A stretch of 64,000 nucleotides of DNA, taken from contig LS997563.1 of the NCBI GenBank assembly GCA_000469685.2, forward strand, positions 34,626,468 to 34,690,467, in the 5' to 3' direction. The notes under the pieces are model-generated. The model was not told the origin of the DNA. It saw only the letters and a list, made by a program, of their open reading frames with translations, and made no database searches. Numbering within the stretch: position 1 is the stretch's first letter; each line of letters opens with the position of its first letter. Origin of the DNA: Haemonchus contortus (Eukaryota > Nematoda > Chromadorea > Rhabditida > Trichostrongylidae). This document shows, in pieces, positions 47,705 through 59,217 of the stretch. Both the position numbers and the translations under genes were made by a program.

Positions 47705-47797
47705 GGGCGGAGGAATGTAGTGGCAAGTGGCGCACTATCACACAGTCATGGTCGAAGGTTCAAGTGTCGGATCTACTTCCACGTGGCCCACCCGAGG
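47705..47797 (+). mobile_element. tRNA-derived SINE, head only
   Basis: GGCGGAGGAATGTAGTGGCA and AGTGGCGCACTATCACACAG give a clear A-box region; the B-box reads GGTTCAAGTGTCGG. The copy stops after about 93 bp. Confidence 0.65.
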
Positions 47798-48700
47798 CGA
47801 AGCTCGAAGAATTTCTTGTTTTATCCTTGATCTCGCTATTCATAAGATACCACCTTTTCCAGTTTCTGCTGAGTTTATTTGATCTTTCGAAGTAGTATTC
47901 ATACAGTATGGTTGAATCTATCTCTTCTAACTACCCGAATATATGATTTCCTTCGAAAGTATCCAAAAACTGTGACTTGGCCAATGAACCCCTGGGTAAT
48001 CAGAACTGCATAGACCTTGACATCGCTTTACCTCAAAAAGCAAACCATGTTCGTCCACCTCCCACCAAGAACTTTTCTATTGGAATTGTTTTTCTGTTGG
48101 GATTGGAACTTCAGCTGGATTGCTCACTCCTATTGTGACTAAATGCCTTTTTTCACTAGAAATGGCCTGCAAAATGGCTCTGCAAGTGCTGCGACCACAC
48201 CTTATGCTAAAACGTTTTACATCACATTACATATTTATTACTTCTATTGCATTACGCTGAATTACTTTTTCCATTCATGGCCTACACACTGTTCTAGAAC
48301 TCAATCATTCGAAGGGAGGCAAATGACATTATAATGGATTAGCTTCAATTAAAAAGCTTTTTTGTTTCTTACAGCTATTAGTAACTATTATTAAACGATG
48401 TAATATCCTACTTAGACCTCCTGATGTTGTTTTGTAAACATGTCTGAGCTTCCGATGGGAGTGATCGCTGTTAATGGTAGTCGCCGATGGGTGGCAGTTG
48501 GTTCCATTGGTACCAATGCTAAGCGAATTTAGTGACCTCGTTACGCTTCTATCCAGCCACTGCTATTTTTGATCGAGCTTTCTGAGCGAATTTCTTAGTC
48601 CCATAACGTCCTCTCAGCAGTGTTGGCTCCCTCGTCAACCCATATCCTACTCAGCTCTTTATACACTTTCGCACTGTAACACATCTCTACTTTACTCATC

Positions 48701-48944
48701 AGAAAGGTGTTGCAGTGGCAACAGACTCTCTGTTCTCCTGTGATCCGGTGATCGAATCTTGATTAACAAACAAGCCAACCAATTCCTCCGCTCCTCCTGG
48801 GTTGTTTATACTACACTTCTCCTGACGGAAAAGCACTGCCCTAGCATCGGTTGGCCACTGTAATTCGTTGTGTAGGACACATCTGAAGGCAGCGCGCTAC
48901 ATAGGCTCTGACTTGAGCCGGAGCCCTGCGAGAGGCGCATACTA
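48701..48944 (+). mobile_element. tRNA-derived SINE, decayed
   Basis: Head GAAAGGTGTTGCAGTGGCAA, B-box area GTGATCGAATCTTG, AAGCACTGCCCTAGCATCGG, TTGGCCACTGTAATTCG and AGAGGCGCATACTAA follow the family order. No tail is visible. Confidence 0.5.
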
Positions 48945-50170
48945 AATAGAAACCGGGTCGGTCCACCAAAAAGCCGAAGGTCGGTTTTCTCGAGAAAAAC
49001 ATAATGTTTAGAAATTTTTGAAAACTTCCAAAGAAAACCTACGGAAAATTTCGCATCCCAGATGGTAACCAGCCATGAGGTCGCCTACACGTCTACACTG
49101 ACCTAGCCTTCGCTACCCCGTGCCAATGCACTCAACCGTCATGAATTGTATGCCTGCCTATTGTTTTGTAGCATTGTTATACTAGCCTGGCTTCCCGTTC
49201 CAACTTTGGATGTCATACCTAGCAATTCAGCTGACGAATTGGTACAAATGTGAAAGCCACTGACTGGATGGTTATTTATGCATGGATGAGTTCATGTGAC
49301 CACAAAGTATAACAAAGTACAACACAATGGTTTGCAAAAAGACAGCGTTCCACAAAAAGATTTTGTATGAATACCTATTGTGGGCACAAAAACCATTTTG
49401 AGAAGAAAGCAGTATATCTGATGAGGAAGCCGTATTTTAGAATGCAGCATTTGAATAGCAAAGTTCTGAAGGACCTGATTCTATAATATTTTCTAGTAAT
49501 TGTTCTGCAGAATTCCTGAATTGCTGCTATTCCTTGCTATCAATGTTCACCTAGTCATGTTTCTCATGATCTTCTCAAAAATTCTTCCTGCTTCTTCTTC
49601 TCATTTGTTGCCTTTGTCACTCCTGAAGTTCACAGCACATAGTTGCATACAGTTTCAGTTACAGCTTGGAACACATCACAACGAACCAGAAGTACAAGAG
49701 AAATATCAGAGAAGTTAGGGAGTAGACCTGTCGTCTTTGAACTTAAAAGGAGAAGGGAACACTGCTCTTCTTTCGAGACGAACAGATGTTTTCATTCAGC
49801 TAGACTGAGACGGACGCTCATTCCCTTTCGCTTTGATTTCGCTGCATACAGTATATTTACCTTAATGCCTTGGATTCCTTTTCAGAGGTAGTATCAAGTA
49901 CAAACGCAATTCCATGCATTGAATCAAGTTGACAATACCTTCAAGATACAACATCGACAGCACTGTTTGACACTGCTGGAACAAACAAAAACAGTCAAGG
50001 GATTCATGCTGCCCTTTTTAGAGCTAATTTTTTTGCCAGTTGATCACGCTGGAGGACACATCGCTAACCGACCACACCTGACCTAAACCAAAATGGTGAA
50101 GGCTGGGAAATATACTGCCTAAAGTCAGAAATCAACTCAGAAAAGGAAATGCGCCTTCCTAAGGCTGATG
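48945..50170. other. Stretch without a supportable gene
   Basis: A plus frame at 49500-49718 is hydrophobic (LLLFLAINVHLVMFLMIF) and could reflect a membrane exon or just AT-rich sequence. No splice signals decide it. Confidence 0.35.
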
Positions 50171-50172
50171 GT

Positions 50173-51406
50173 ACAGGGTGCGGCAAATGATTTAGCAACG
50201 GTGAATATGCCCATAAAAACGGTCAAATCGATCGATACACGATAAAATTTGAACAGCATTTATTAACAGCTATATAGATCACGAAAACAAACTAGGTCTC
50301 GAAATGGCCTCCTTTGGCGCGAGTAAAAACTGAAACTCTCATAGGAAACATGTCGACGGCGGTGCGTTGCACGTAGAGCATCCAAACTTCTATGCTGATT
50401 AGAGTAGGCTTCCATCTTAAAAACCGACCACACGGAGTAATCCAATGGATTCAGGTCTGGACTGTTTGGAGGCCAATCGTTCGACGATATGAAGTCTGGG
50501 AAGTGCGTTGCGCACCAGTCCTGTACCACCTTGGCCTTGTGTGCTGAAGCTGAGTCATGTTGATACGTCCATGCCTGATTGCCGAAATGGGATTTCGCTC
50601 AGAGGAGTACCGCCTTCTCCAACACGCTTTCTAAGTAGGTCTTGCTATCCACCTTCACGCCTTTTTCAAAGAAAATCAGGGGCATCTTGCCGTCCGATGT
50701 GATTGCCCCAAAAATCATCAACGACTTGGGGTGTCCAGAACGTTGAGCAATTCCTTAATTTTAGCTGGCTTCTGCAGGCCTCTTTCTCCTTCCCGCTACC
50801 ATCCTATCGTTTTGGGTGTTCAGGTATTGAGCTGTTGAAAACAGGCATTCGTCAGTGAAAAGGGTGGTCTTGTGCGGTGCTTGCGGAAATCACTTCAAAA
50901 GCTCCTTACATCTTTAGAGCCTAGTTTTCTTCGTACGCTCGATTAGCTTGTGAGCTTTTCTGATCTTATAAGAGCGAAGTCGAAGGTGGCTGGTGACAAT
51001 ACTTCCAGCAGATCTATCAGAAATACCCACCTCAAGAGCCATTTTTCTCTGGGTCCACGATCTCCTTCGACGTTGCACTCTTCGGTCTTCCTCTCTCAGG
51101 CTTGTCCTTTATTGTTACTGTCGCCTTGTACCTGTTGACATTGTTGTACGCGGTTCTTAAGGGAATCTGGAGCTGCTTGGAGATGGTTTTTGCAGTGCAT
51201 CCAGCCAGATGGAGGTGCAGGATGGAGGCTCGTTAATCTCTGCTTCTCACCATTCTGTAAAGACACATATTTAAGAACGGCCAATTCATGGAATGTATAG
51301 AAGAAGACTAGCAGTAAATAGTGGCACAGATCCTGTCGAGGTCGAAGACCTCATTCCCTATGGAGGACCTCTCAAGTGATTTTGCCAAATAATTTGCCGC
51401 ACCCTG
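50173..51406 (-). mobile_element. DD37D mariner element, complete ends
   Basis: Inverted ends (left CAGGGTGCGGCAAATGATTT, right reverse complement CAGGGTGCGGCAAATTATTT) bound 1234 bp between TA dinucleotides (50171-50172 and 51407-51408). One mismatch in the first 20 bp shows well-preserved ends. The gene reads leftwards and fills most of the element. The ends start CAGGGTG like those at 27797-29067 but then differ, so the two are related, separate families. Confidence 0.9.
50263..51253 (-). pseudogene. DD37D mariner transposase with stops and frameshifts
   Basis: It starts at ATG 51253 (MVRSRD) and hits TAA at codon 7. The DNA-binding part follows in frame (RASILHLHLAGCTAKTISKQ, LQIPLRTAYNNVNRYKAT, ERGRPKSATSKEIV). 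In shifted frames come MALEVGISDRSAGSIV, the first catalytic block LFTDECLFSTAQYLNTQNDR, SVMIFGAITSDGKMPLIFFE, the second YQHDSASAHKAKVVQDW and the third SPDLNPLDYSVW. I count 37 residues between the second and third Asp, so DD37D as in the maT/ITmD37D group. All three catalytic Asp are preserved, but at least three stops or frameshifts break the protein. Confidence 0.85.
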
Positions 51407-51408
51407 TA

Positions 51409-52549
51409 TGATAATACGATGGCTGATAGGAATGATAATGAGAGGAGCGATGAATCCTCTTCTTTTCGAGTTCTTCACTAACTTTCTAGCTTTCCCATTT
51501 CTACTTTTGATGTATTTGAGCAATAACTGATGACTATTGATGACATGCAACTATATATTATAAGCTTAAGGCTTCATATCACTTCACTTCAAAAGCCACA
51601 TATGCCTTGATGCGTTTGAGTCTTCTGTAGTCTCAGTGACAGGGGCTGACCTTGCTCTTTATCGCTTTCGTGTACGCTGTTGGGCACTCACTGAAATTTG
51701 ACCACTTCTAAATCGGTAAACAGGCTTCTTTATTGAGAAGCGGTAAACGGGCTTCTTTATTGAAAAATTTAAAATACTTATTTCTTCAAATGCCATTGAG
51801 TAATATGAGGCGTATCTGAGGTGTTTATGTAAGCTCATTAACAACACCTTACCGTGCTATTTTGCATCGATTTAATCGCATTAATACCGCTTTTTTGATG
51901 TAACTAAGTCGCAACTAAGATTTCAAATTCAAAATAGAGTTTATAAATCAGCAAGTCCATCGCTGTCTCAAGCTTTCGGGAACGTTTGATGTAACTCCAC
52001 ATGGCTCGGCGGAATTCTCAAAAATCCCTTGGTTCAGTAGCTGTCCCTTTACCAAGGCGAGTCTGAAAGGTGCGGCTTCGCGAAGTTTCGCGCTTCGATG
52101 TTTCATCGGAAATATTCTAGAAGGATAAAGAAGAGGTGTTAGGCTTTTTTTGCAGCTTTCGGCCCCTGTTTGGGATGCGCCCATCCATTCTATGTACTCT
52201 CATTCAGAGTCACAGAAGCATCAAGAGAACTCTTGATTGGAGCAAGACTTCTCTGTTGCGGGGCTACCGATTCGTAAGCCCCTGTTTTTGCCCGCTATCC
52301 ACTTTCCTTCACTGCCTTTTGGCGCTTTTTTTGGGAATAGAATATCCAAGCAACCGCCACCTTTGAAAGGCAATGGAATATTCAGGTAACTGCTTTCTGC
52401 TTTTGGAGCTTGTAGCCTTTTTCTCGTGATGATTCTCTCACTCACCATAAATCAAGCCATCATGGTTCAACACTTTTACGACTTGCAATCAATCTGCCTT
52501 TCAAATGTGTACATTTCTTGGAATACTCTGCTTACAACAAAGACCCACT
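51409..52549. other. Stretch without a supportable gene
   Basis: A 27-bp tandem duplication (CGGTAAACAGGCTTCTTTAT at 51715 and again at 51742 with one change) accounts for the repeated YRFSIKKPV in a minus frame. Nothing else could be assigned. Confidence 0.4.
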
Positions 52550-53200
52550 TCCTGATTCTGGGTTTACTAGAGTATTCAGGGATGTTCGTCCCGTCCAAGG
52601 TCAGGGGCGCTTTAGGAACCAATCCGTTTCTCATGAACAGCGCCTTCGTTAAGTTCAGTTTTAAGTCGATCTTCCCACAAGCGCTATCGAATTCGGCTGG
52701 TATTCGATTCCCTAGCTCGAGTACAGGATTATATACGTTATGTAATCTGCAAAGCGGAGGTGATGTAAAAGCGGCCGCCAATCCCCACTCCTGTCTACCA
52801 TCCCAAACGAAAAATGATGTTTACGAGAGTGGCACCGAAAGTTGGAGCGAGATATTAAATTCCTGTTAGATCCCTATTTTCACGTTGACGATTGACTTCC
52901 TTCTAGAACAGGTAGATCATCGTCGTGAAGTTGTTGCATAGCTCATACGAATGCGTGTTGCATAGCTCTTCATATGCTCTGGTTGTCCAAGGCTCAAAAT
53001 AACGCTACTGTCTCGACATTGCCAAAGGCCTTTCGAAAAACGATGAACTCAGGACATAACGGCTCTCGTGATACTTCAATGAGTCTTGTAACAGTCTATA
53101 TGAGATCGTCTGTACTGAACCCTCTCCTTATCCGCACCTGCATCGCTGTACTCCATCCAATATTCTACCAATCCTATTCAGGCCAGTATCGGGCTCAGGG
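52550..53200 (-). mobile_element. RTE-clade retrotransposon relic, RT domain
   Basis: Reading leftwards: NRIGRILDGVQ (53170), GFSTDDLI and TVTRLIEVSREPLCPEFIVF, KAFGNVETVALF (RT motif region, 53020), ALDNQSI, ELCNNFTTMIYLF, LLHHLRFADYITYIILYS (the FADD box, here FADY), and AEFDSACGKIDLKLNLTKAL, FMRNGLVPKAPLTLDGTNI. Stops and frameshifts occur between most blocks, and the conserved GVRQGDTISPKLF segment is unrecognisable or lost. It shares its wording (FMRNGLVP, GTNI) with the relic at 29870-31835, so the same subfamily. Confidence 0.8.
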
Positions 53201-54154
53201 CCGATTCAACTTGTCCATCCCTCAATGGGAATGATCACCACTGGAGGATTTTGGTCTTTATCCTTCGTCCGGATGATCAGATTTACCAAATGCACGTGAA
53301 GAGCAGAAGCACACAACAAGGAACATTTCTTATTTAGTCAGAACTAAGGAAGCTTTTCAATAAGTTTTGCAGGCCAATAGTCCCTAATAGGCCAAAGCAA
53401 GCACAATGCTCATACAATTCAGTAGACAATAAAATCAGGTGTTTGGGAAAGACATCTGAACTGGTGCTACCTCAGTTTGTCGTGCAGGAAATGGTGAGAA
53501 TTTAGCATTAGTTGTAGTCTATCCTGATTATCTTAGCGTACAGTTCCTTTAAAATTGAGATTCCTTAATTGTCAATTTCGCTGTAATGACTATTAAACAA
53601 TCTCAACTCCATAACTTCATTATTGTTTGATAGGCATCAAAAACATCACGAATTTCTCTCGAAGACCTGAGAACAACCTTTTGTAAGATTCCAATTAAGT
53701 AGTTTAATTTTCAAGTCAAAAAATGAACACGATACCTTTGTCTTATTAAAAGGTTTTGAAAGCTTTTCACCGTTTTTTGTATTTTTGTTGTAACTTTTGT
53801 ATTATGCTGGTAACTAGGCGTTATGGGTTCTTCAAAAAAAAACCCCCATTCTAGACATCAGAGATGAGGGTCCGTCTGCGGTCATTGACTTCCTGGCATA
53901 CTAATCGCATTAAGTGTTATGACTCAGAAGCATCAGAAGGAGATCTGCTTGACCACAAGTTCAGGAGAGACCCCAGGAAGTCCCATTCGTTACTGACAGT
54001 CGCCCACGGCGACAGCGTATTTTATCCACTTCAAGGCTAGAGCCTGGTGAGTATTCTATTGAAGGGCAGCACTTCAATGGGTTTCCTACACATCGTCGGC
54101 TTGCGGGAGGGAACAACCGCATATTAGATATCGCCTAAAGCATCTCAGTTGCGT
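53201..54154. other. Stretch without a supportable gene
   Basis: AT-rich, with several poly-A/T runs near 53720-53860 and only very short frames. No element ends recognised. Confidence 0.4.
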
Positions 54155-54159
54155 TTAGG

Positions 54160-54245
54160 CGTCTGAAGACGACGATTGCGTTAATGTTAGGCCGTTGAAT
54201 TATTAAATAGATCCAGCCGAAAATCTTACACGGCAGGAAGATTTC
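54160..54245 (+). repeat. Solo arm of the foldback family seen at 55997-56262
   Basis: GTCTGAAGACGACGATTGCG, TTAGGCCGTTGAATTATTAA and ATAGATCCAGCCGAAAATCT / TACACGGCAGGA match the reverse complement of the left arm and adjacent loop at 56030-56100. No second arm is visible. Confidence 0.65.
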
Positions 54246-55682
54246 ACTGACGCGGAGATTCATACCAAAGGTAAATCAAGGAAGAAGTGGGAGACTAGCT
54301 TTCACGGTTTTCCGTTGGAATTATTTTGGAAGCTTCTGTAAAGCCAGGAGGGTAAAAGAGAGGCTCCGAAAGTTGGTTATGGGCTTGGGTGGTTATAAGG
54401 TAGATGTCGAGGCGCTTACTGGGATCACAAGAGCAATGATGAGTACGGAGCTTTATTTCAGGGTGACGGAAAATCGCTCTTCAAACTTATGTTCCTTGTG
54501 CTCGTCGTATCTAGCAAACACAAAGAACAACTTTGTCAGTGATATGGCAGCACTTTTATTTTACTCGTAGGTGTCTTATAACGAAGGCACCCTTTGCGTA
54601 GAGTAAATGAAACCCTTGCCAGAGAAAATGAGATATAGGCAGGAACTGGTGCCATTCTTCTGGAGCTATTTCCAAGCCCTTGCACGATTGCCTCGAACGT
54701 GCCACTCTTAATTCAGAAACTTATTCCTGACCTCCTAGATAAAAACCCTTTTACAGGTGAAAGCCTAGTTTCCGCTTCGCGCCTATTATCGCTATTTCCA
54801 TTCCACTAACACTTCCACGTCTAGAAAACGACAATGGACTCCCCTTCACTTGGTCAAACTAAGGTTCTCGGATGAGTCCTTACGCACACGATTTGCCTGC
54901 TGACGATATTATGAATAATTCAGTTATGATATCCTCATTGAGTGAGGGAAAGCAGAGCAGTGATAATCCAGGAGCTGTTCTGCCAGTTCAGTGATATCGC
55001 AATGTCTGCTGTTGGAGTACTGGCCGTGTCTAAACAGTTAAGAGTTCTACTGCGGTTGTTCTTTGGCCTATTGCTCAAGTTGAATGCTCCTTTCGTAGTC
55101 GAAGTCAGCGAAATGTTGAGGAACACTTGCTATAGATGACTTACTTATAACCGTCTCGGATAGAGTGTTAAATATTTGTATCAGTTGTCTTCGAGAAAAC
55201 AAAATACCCACGTAAAAAGCCGAATGTTCAAAATACAATCCCAGCTTCTTGTGACTTCTTCTCGTAGCAGGAGGACATGTACTTGCTAAGCTTATCTTCT
55301 CGCTAATACTAATTAAAAAAAAGTCCATTGAAATGTCGTTCTCGAAAGCCCTTACAAGTAGTTCGGCCCGTCCCCTTGCCAGTTTGTAATAGCGGAGATC
55401 TGGTTTTTGTTTCTTATAGTTTCACGAATAAGTATATATTTTGAACATCTATTATAAAATTCAGGTTTCATTTCACGAAATACCCAAGAAAAATTATTCA
55501 ACCGAAGATAAGGTTAATATTACAATGTCGAAATGGTGAGCTCAGGGCCGGATGTTCCTTGTCTTCCTTGGTGTTCCTTCTCAATATTCAAAAATACTTC
55601 GGGATCTCTACACAACTTCACGATCAAGATTTTGTCAGTCTATGAAGAAGTAATGATTAACTGATTTGGTTTGGATTTGGCT
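54246..55682. other. Stretch without a supportable gene
   Basis: Overlapping opposite-strand frames around 54935-55139 cannot both be real and neither has a recognised domain. No repeats of the listed families. Confidence 0.4.
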
Positions 55683-56721
55683 GCACTCGTGGAAAGATCG
55701 GCTCAAGACTGAACTTAACGAAAACGATGTTCATGAGTTATGGATTTGTACCTGATGATCCCTTTACTTTAAAAGACTTTTCATTTCTTTACTTTTCTAG
55801 CAACGTGTATCCATGACGGGACGTCAACATGATGAATGACCTAGCTCCAGAGACCCAAGACTTCAATTATCTTCTCCATCGCGACGACATCGAAAACCTT
55901 CTTCAAATCGATGAGCTTGCACATTACGGTATCCTTCCTGTTTTAGCGATCCTTTGATGAGTTTGCAACTTCTCTCTCGCTTTGACCTCAGCATGCTGTT
56001 GTTTGTGATAATTATCCTGTGCTACACGAGATTTTAGTTGGAATAGTCTATTTAGTCAAACGGCCTGACATATCGACGCAATCGCCGTCTTCAGAGGCCA
56101 AGGTTCTACCGCTCACGCTGAGAAAATCCGCTGTCGCCACAGGCGACTTACTGTCAGTAGCGAAAAAAAAGTATTGCGTTGAAACGTTAGGCCGCTTGAC
56201 TAAATAAACTGTTCCACCTAAAAACCTTGCGTGGTACAAGATCATAATTATCGCAGACAACTTTGACGAGTCTTGCGACAGTGTATTGCTGCTCTTCCCT
56301 CTTTCGAATCTCCCTCAATCGCTTCTGTGCGCAGCTTCGCACGCCTGGACTTATGTTTGATTGCCTGTAGCGTGCGCCATTCCACGCTGACGTATCAGCT
56401 CGAAAGTCTTCAAAGAGAGAAGTATCTTGACTACTTGTAGATTCTCTGCTTTCCTAGCACTATCGTGAAGATGTTCGATGAGCCGGTTTTATTTATCATC
56501 GATGTTGTGGCAACGGAATCTTCCCAGGAACTAGCAAGGGGAGCACGGTGTTCCCATTTGATGACGGTCTTGGGGTTCTGTTTTCTGAACATCACAGGTG
56601 TCAGGTTATTCATAATTTCGATAAATTGGGTGTTAAAAGTAACGGTGGTGAGGGCAAAAAGGGAGGTGACGGTACGCGTAAAAAGATCTACGCTTTTTAA
56701 CGATTGCAGGTGACATTGCAA
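55683..56721. mobile_element. Rearranged RTE-clade retrotransposon relic with a nested foldback element
   Basis: Three RTE pieces are present. Minus strand 56431-56721: FRKQNPKTVIKWEHRAPLAS / SWEDSVATT, then FELIRQRGMAHATGN and AKLRTEAIEGDSKEGRAA down to 56270 (endonuclease-RT linker). Minus strand 55858-55996: VMCKLIDLKKVFDVVAMEKI (the RT motif around FIDLKKAFD). Plus strand 55683-55855: GKIGSRLNLTKTMFMSYGFV, PDDPFTL, then a stop and RDVNMMNDLAPE. The last piece is inverted relative to the others, so the two RT fragments meet tail to tail near 55856. Much of the RT between the linker and FIDLKKAFD is lost at the foldback insertion. Confidence 0.75.
55997..56262. repeat. Foldback element, arms about 88 bp, inside the RTE relic
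   Basis: Arms at 55997-56082 and 56173-56262 are inverse copies (GATAATTAT, TCTATTTAGTCAAACGGCCT, CGACGCAAT) with perhaps one mismatch in five. The 90-bp loop includes CGCCGTCTTCAGAGGCC, which is also present next to the solo arm at 54160. Target duplications are not clear. Confidence 0.8.
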
Positions 56722-57053
56722 GGGGCTCTGTAAGTCGCTCTTATAAGATTTTCTAGTTAAATCTCAAAAAGGATGGGAAAGCTTAGTACAGATCTTGGCT
56801 ATCTCCGACGAGGTGCGAAAAGGGCACTACTTCGTGAAATTTGCATGAAAGTGGGAAGGCATTTCAATGCCACCGTACTGGTTGTTGACATTCGAACCCT
56901 GCACACGTGCCTCTGGTTTCAGTCAGTACTCAAGAAGATAACTTCGGCCGAGCCTGGATCAGTCGAGAGTATTCAGTCATGGACTGTAGATAGTCAATTT
57001 AGGAGTACTCGCCAGTATACCTTTTCATTGTACAACACAGAAAACATCGTCCC

Positions 57054-57290
57054 TTATTCGTTTGTGCTAACACCAACAGCCTTCACTTGAGAATTCGATT
57101 CTTCAGCCTTTCCTGTTCTGCACACCAAAGGGTAATCCGTATAATGAAGCAGAAGATAAGAAGTACAACCATCAAGAGCTCTGGAAGCGGTTTCAGAAAA
57201 CGGAAGGACAAGGTTTTTTGAAATGCTCCCACGCATTGGCTTCCCAATGATAATTGCAGTGGTGTTTGAAAGCCTGTGCAGCCTGCACAA
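57054..57290 (-). CDS. Weak candidate C-terminal exon
   Basis: The minus frame reads NTTAIIIGKPMRGSISKNLV, LPFSETASRALDGCTSYLLL, HYTDYPLVCRTGKAEESNSQ and stops with TAA at 57054. Its balanced residue composition looks coding-like. Possible acceptors (GTGCAG, GCACAG) lie within the first codons of the frame, but no polypyrimidine tract precedes them. No family recognised. Could be chance. Confidence 0.22.
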   Translation of the reverse strand: MCRLHRLSNTTAIIIGKPMRGSISKNLVLPFSETASRALDGCTSYLLLHYTDYPLVCRTGKAEESNSQVKAVGVSTNE

Positions 57291-57448
57291 TGGATTGCGG
57301 GGCTAACTCAAGTGTAATTTAGCGCACCTATCTTCCTAGAAAGGTCTGATTTATGATTTCCTTGAACCTATTTTCTATCACTTATAATGAGCCCTTACAA
57401 AAAAGGCAGTGGAGTTCGAAGCTCAAGAAAAACTAGACCGAGGTGCTC

Positions 57449-57940
57449 ACCAGGGAGGGGGAGTCTACTTATCTTGGAACTTTGAATTCAGACCCAGATA
57501 AATCGATAGAGTTTTGAATGCTGTTTACGAAAATGGAAATTAAAACTGCAAAATGATTCTCTTTAAAAAGTTAAGGGGGCCCGAATTTTGCTCGACAGTA
57601 GTATCAATTGTCTAAAGGAATGTCAGAAAACGTTTAGAGAGCCTTTGATAAGATGAAAAAACACTTTGGAAAAGTGCGGACAATGGCGGAAGGGACCCCT
57701 CATCTTACGCCCACGAAGCGAGACCACTACCACCAGGTCACGTGGGCGTTTGATATGGAAGCGACGAGTTCGCATTTCCAATTGATACTACTGTCGAGCA
57801 AAATTCGAGCCCCCATAACTTTTTAAGGAGAACCATTTTGCAGTTTTAATTTCCATTTTCATAAACAGCATTCAGAACTCTATCGATTTATCTCGATCTG
57901 AATTCAAAGTTCCAAGATAAGTAGACTACCCCTCCCTGGT
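57449..57940. repeat. Foldback element, 162-bp arms
   Basis: The arm at 57449-57610 (ACCAGGGAGGGGGAGTCTAC, TTATCTTGGAACTTTGAATT ... CAGTAGTATCAATTG) is inverted at 57779-57940 with only a few mismatches. The 168-bp loop has no open frame and contains GCCCACGAAGCG and ACGTGGGCGTTTGATATGGA. The high arm identity suggests recent activity or gene conversion. No target duplication is obvious at the outer ends. Confidence 0.9.
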
Positions 57941-59217
57941 CAGAAATAAGAAGTCTGTTACATAATTAGGAAAGAGCATTGAAATCGAACTCAGGACAGG
58001 AGATACCCCAGATAGGAAAAAATGGAGATGAGTAAAGCCATAGAGTGCTTCGCGAGGACACGGGATTAACACCAGGGAGGAGCAGAAGAAAATGAAGGGA
58101 TGATACGAACCACTCACACCTGCATGGATGGAATACTTCCTTCGTGTGGGCGTGTACCGAACCAAGATCTGTTTAGCAGACCACCAGAGGTTTGTGGTCG
58201 GGCTCCACTTGGCTTCATCCTAGGCACGTCCATCGAGCAGGACGAGCAAGTTTTAAACTATTTCCGATTTTTATTTTCCGAGCAATATTGCCCTACTTTC
58301 AAATGGTCCTTTCTAACTCTTTTCATTTTTACTTGCTCCAAAACTCCGCGGTTTTTTTTGGTGACTCGTTTTTTCTCATTGCTTTCCTCAGACACGTGGT
58401 TTCTGGAGTGTCAATATTGCGAAGATTAATATTTAGGGCCCCACACCACAGAGAACGAACGAGTTTGATGATGCCCAATTCAGAACTTCAATTTGCTGGT
58501 CCACTAGTTAGCATGTGATATAAAACGTTTTGTGATGTAAGCGTGAAATTCAATGAATTCATGAAATTCAGGGTTCCGTGATGATTAATACATCGGAAAA
58601 AGTTCCTTGACAAATTGACGACCGCGTGGCCCACGGGTGGGCCCACCATATCGTGCTCCTGTAGTATTTATATTTATATTGTTTTTCAAGTGTTTTTATA
58701 TTTTTTAATGTTTTCCAGTATCAGCTGAGCTCAAAGCCTTATAGAGAATCTTGAGGCGTTGTGACCCAGGAGACATTCATTTCCAGCTACAGTTATAGGA
58801 GAAATTAAAAGTTAATGTAAGGACGATATAAAAGGCACGGTCGCCGATAGGTTCAACCGTATTTTTTCAGCGAGGGATCATAAGCTTTTATAATTGCAAG
58901 TTACAATGAGAGATCAACAAGGCATCTAATCTGCAATTAGCGAGCATGTGATATTCCTTAATACTCATCGAACTTCGAACTTTGATTGTTCTTTGGTAAT
59001 AACCGGCTGTTCCACTAGTTCCTTTCACTGTACATTCTTTTTCTACATTGTATCAACACGTTGTTTTTGTAGCATCCGTCGCTTTCTCAATCGTTCTTTT
59101 TGTATTTTTTTTTGAAATTCTACTTCTTTTTTTACAAAACATTAACTATCATCATACTTTTCTACAAATAATTCGTCAAGTGTGAATTGTCACTTGGCCC
59201 TGTCCAATTTAGTATGA
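57941..59217. other. Stretch without a supportable gene
   Basis: Overlapping plus frames at 58100-58518 are Phe-rich and unassigned. The segment 59036-59150 is T-rich. Nothing with element ends. Confidence 0.4.

Noticed and set aside
55683..56721. Twin-priming (5' inversion) as the origin of the rearranged RTE
   Set aside because: Twin priming inverts the 5' part so that fragments are ordered differently; here the 3' ends of the two fragments converge, so a later inversion or two insertions fit better.
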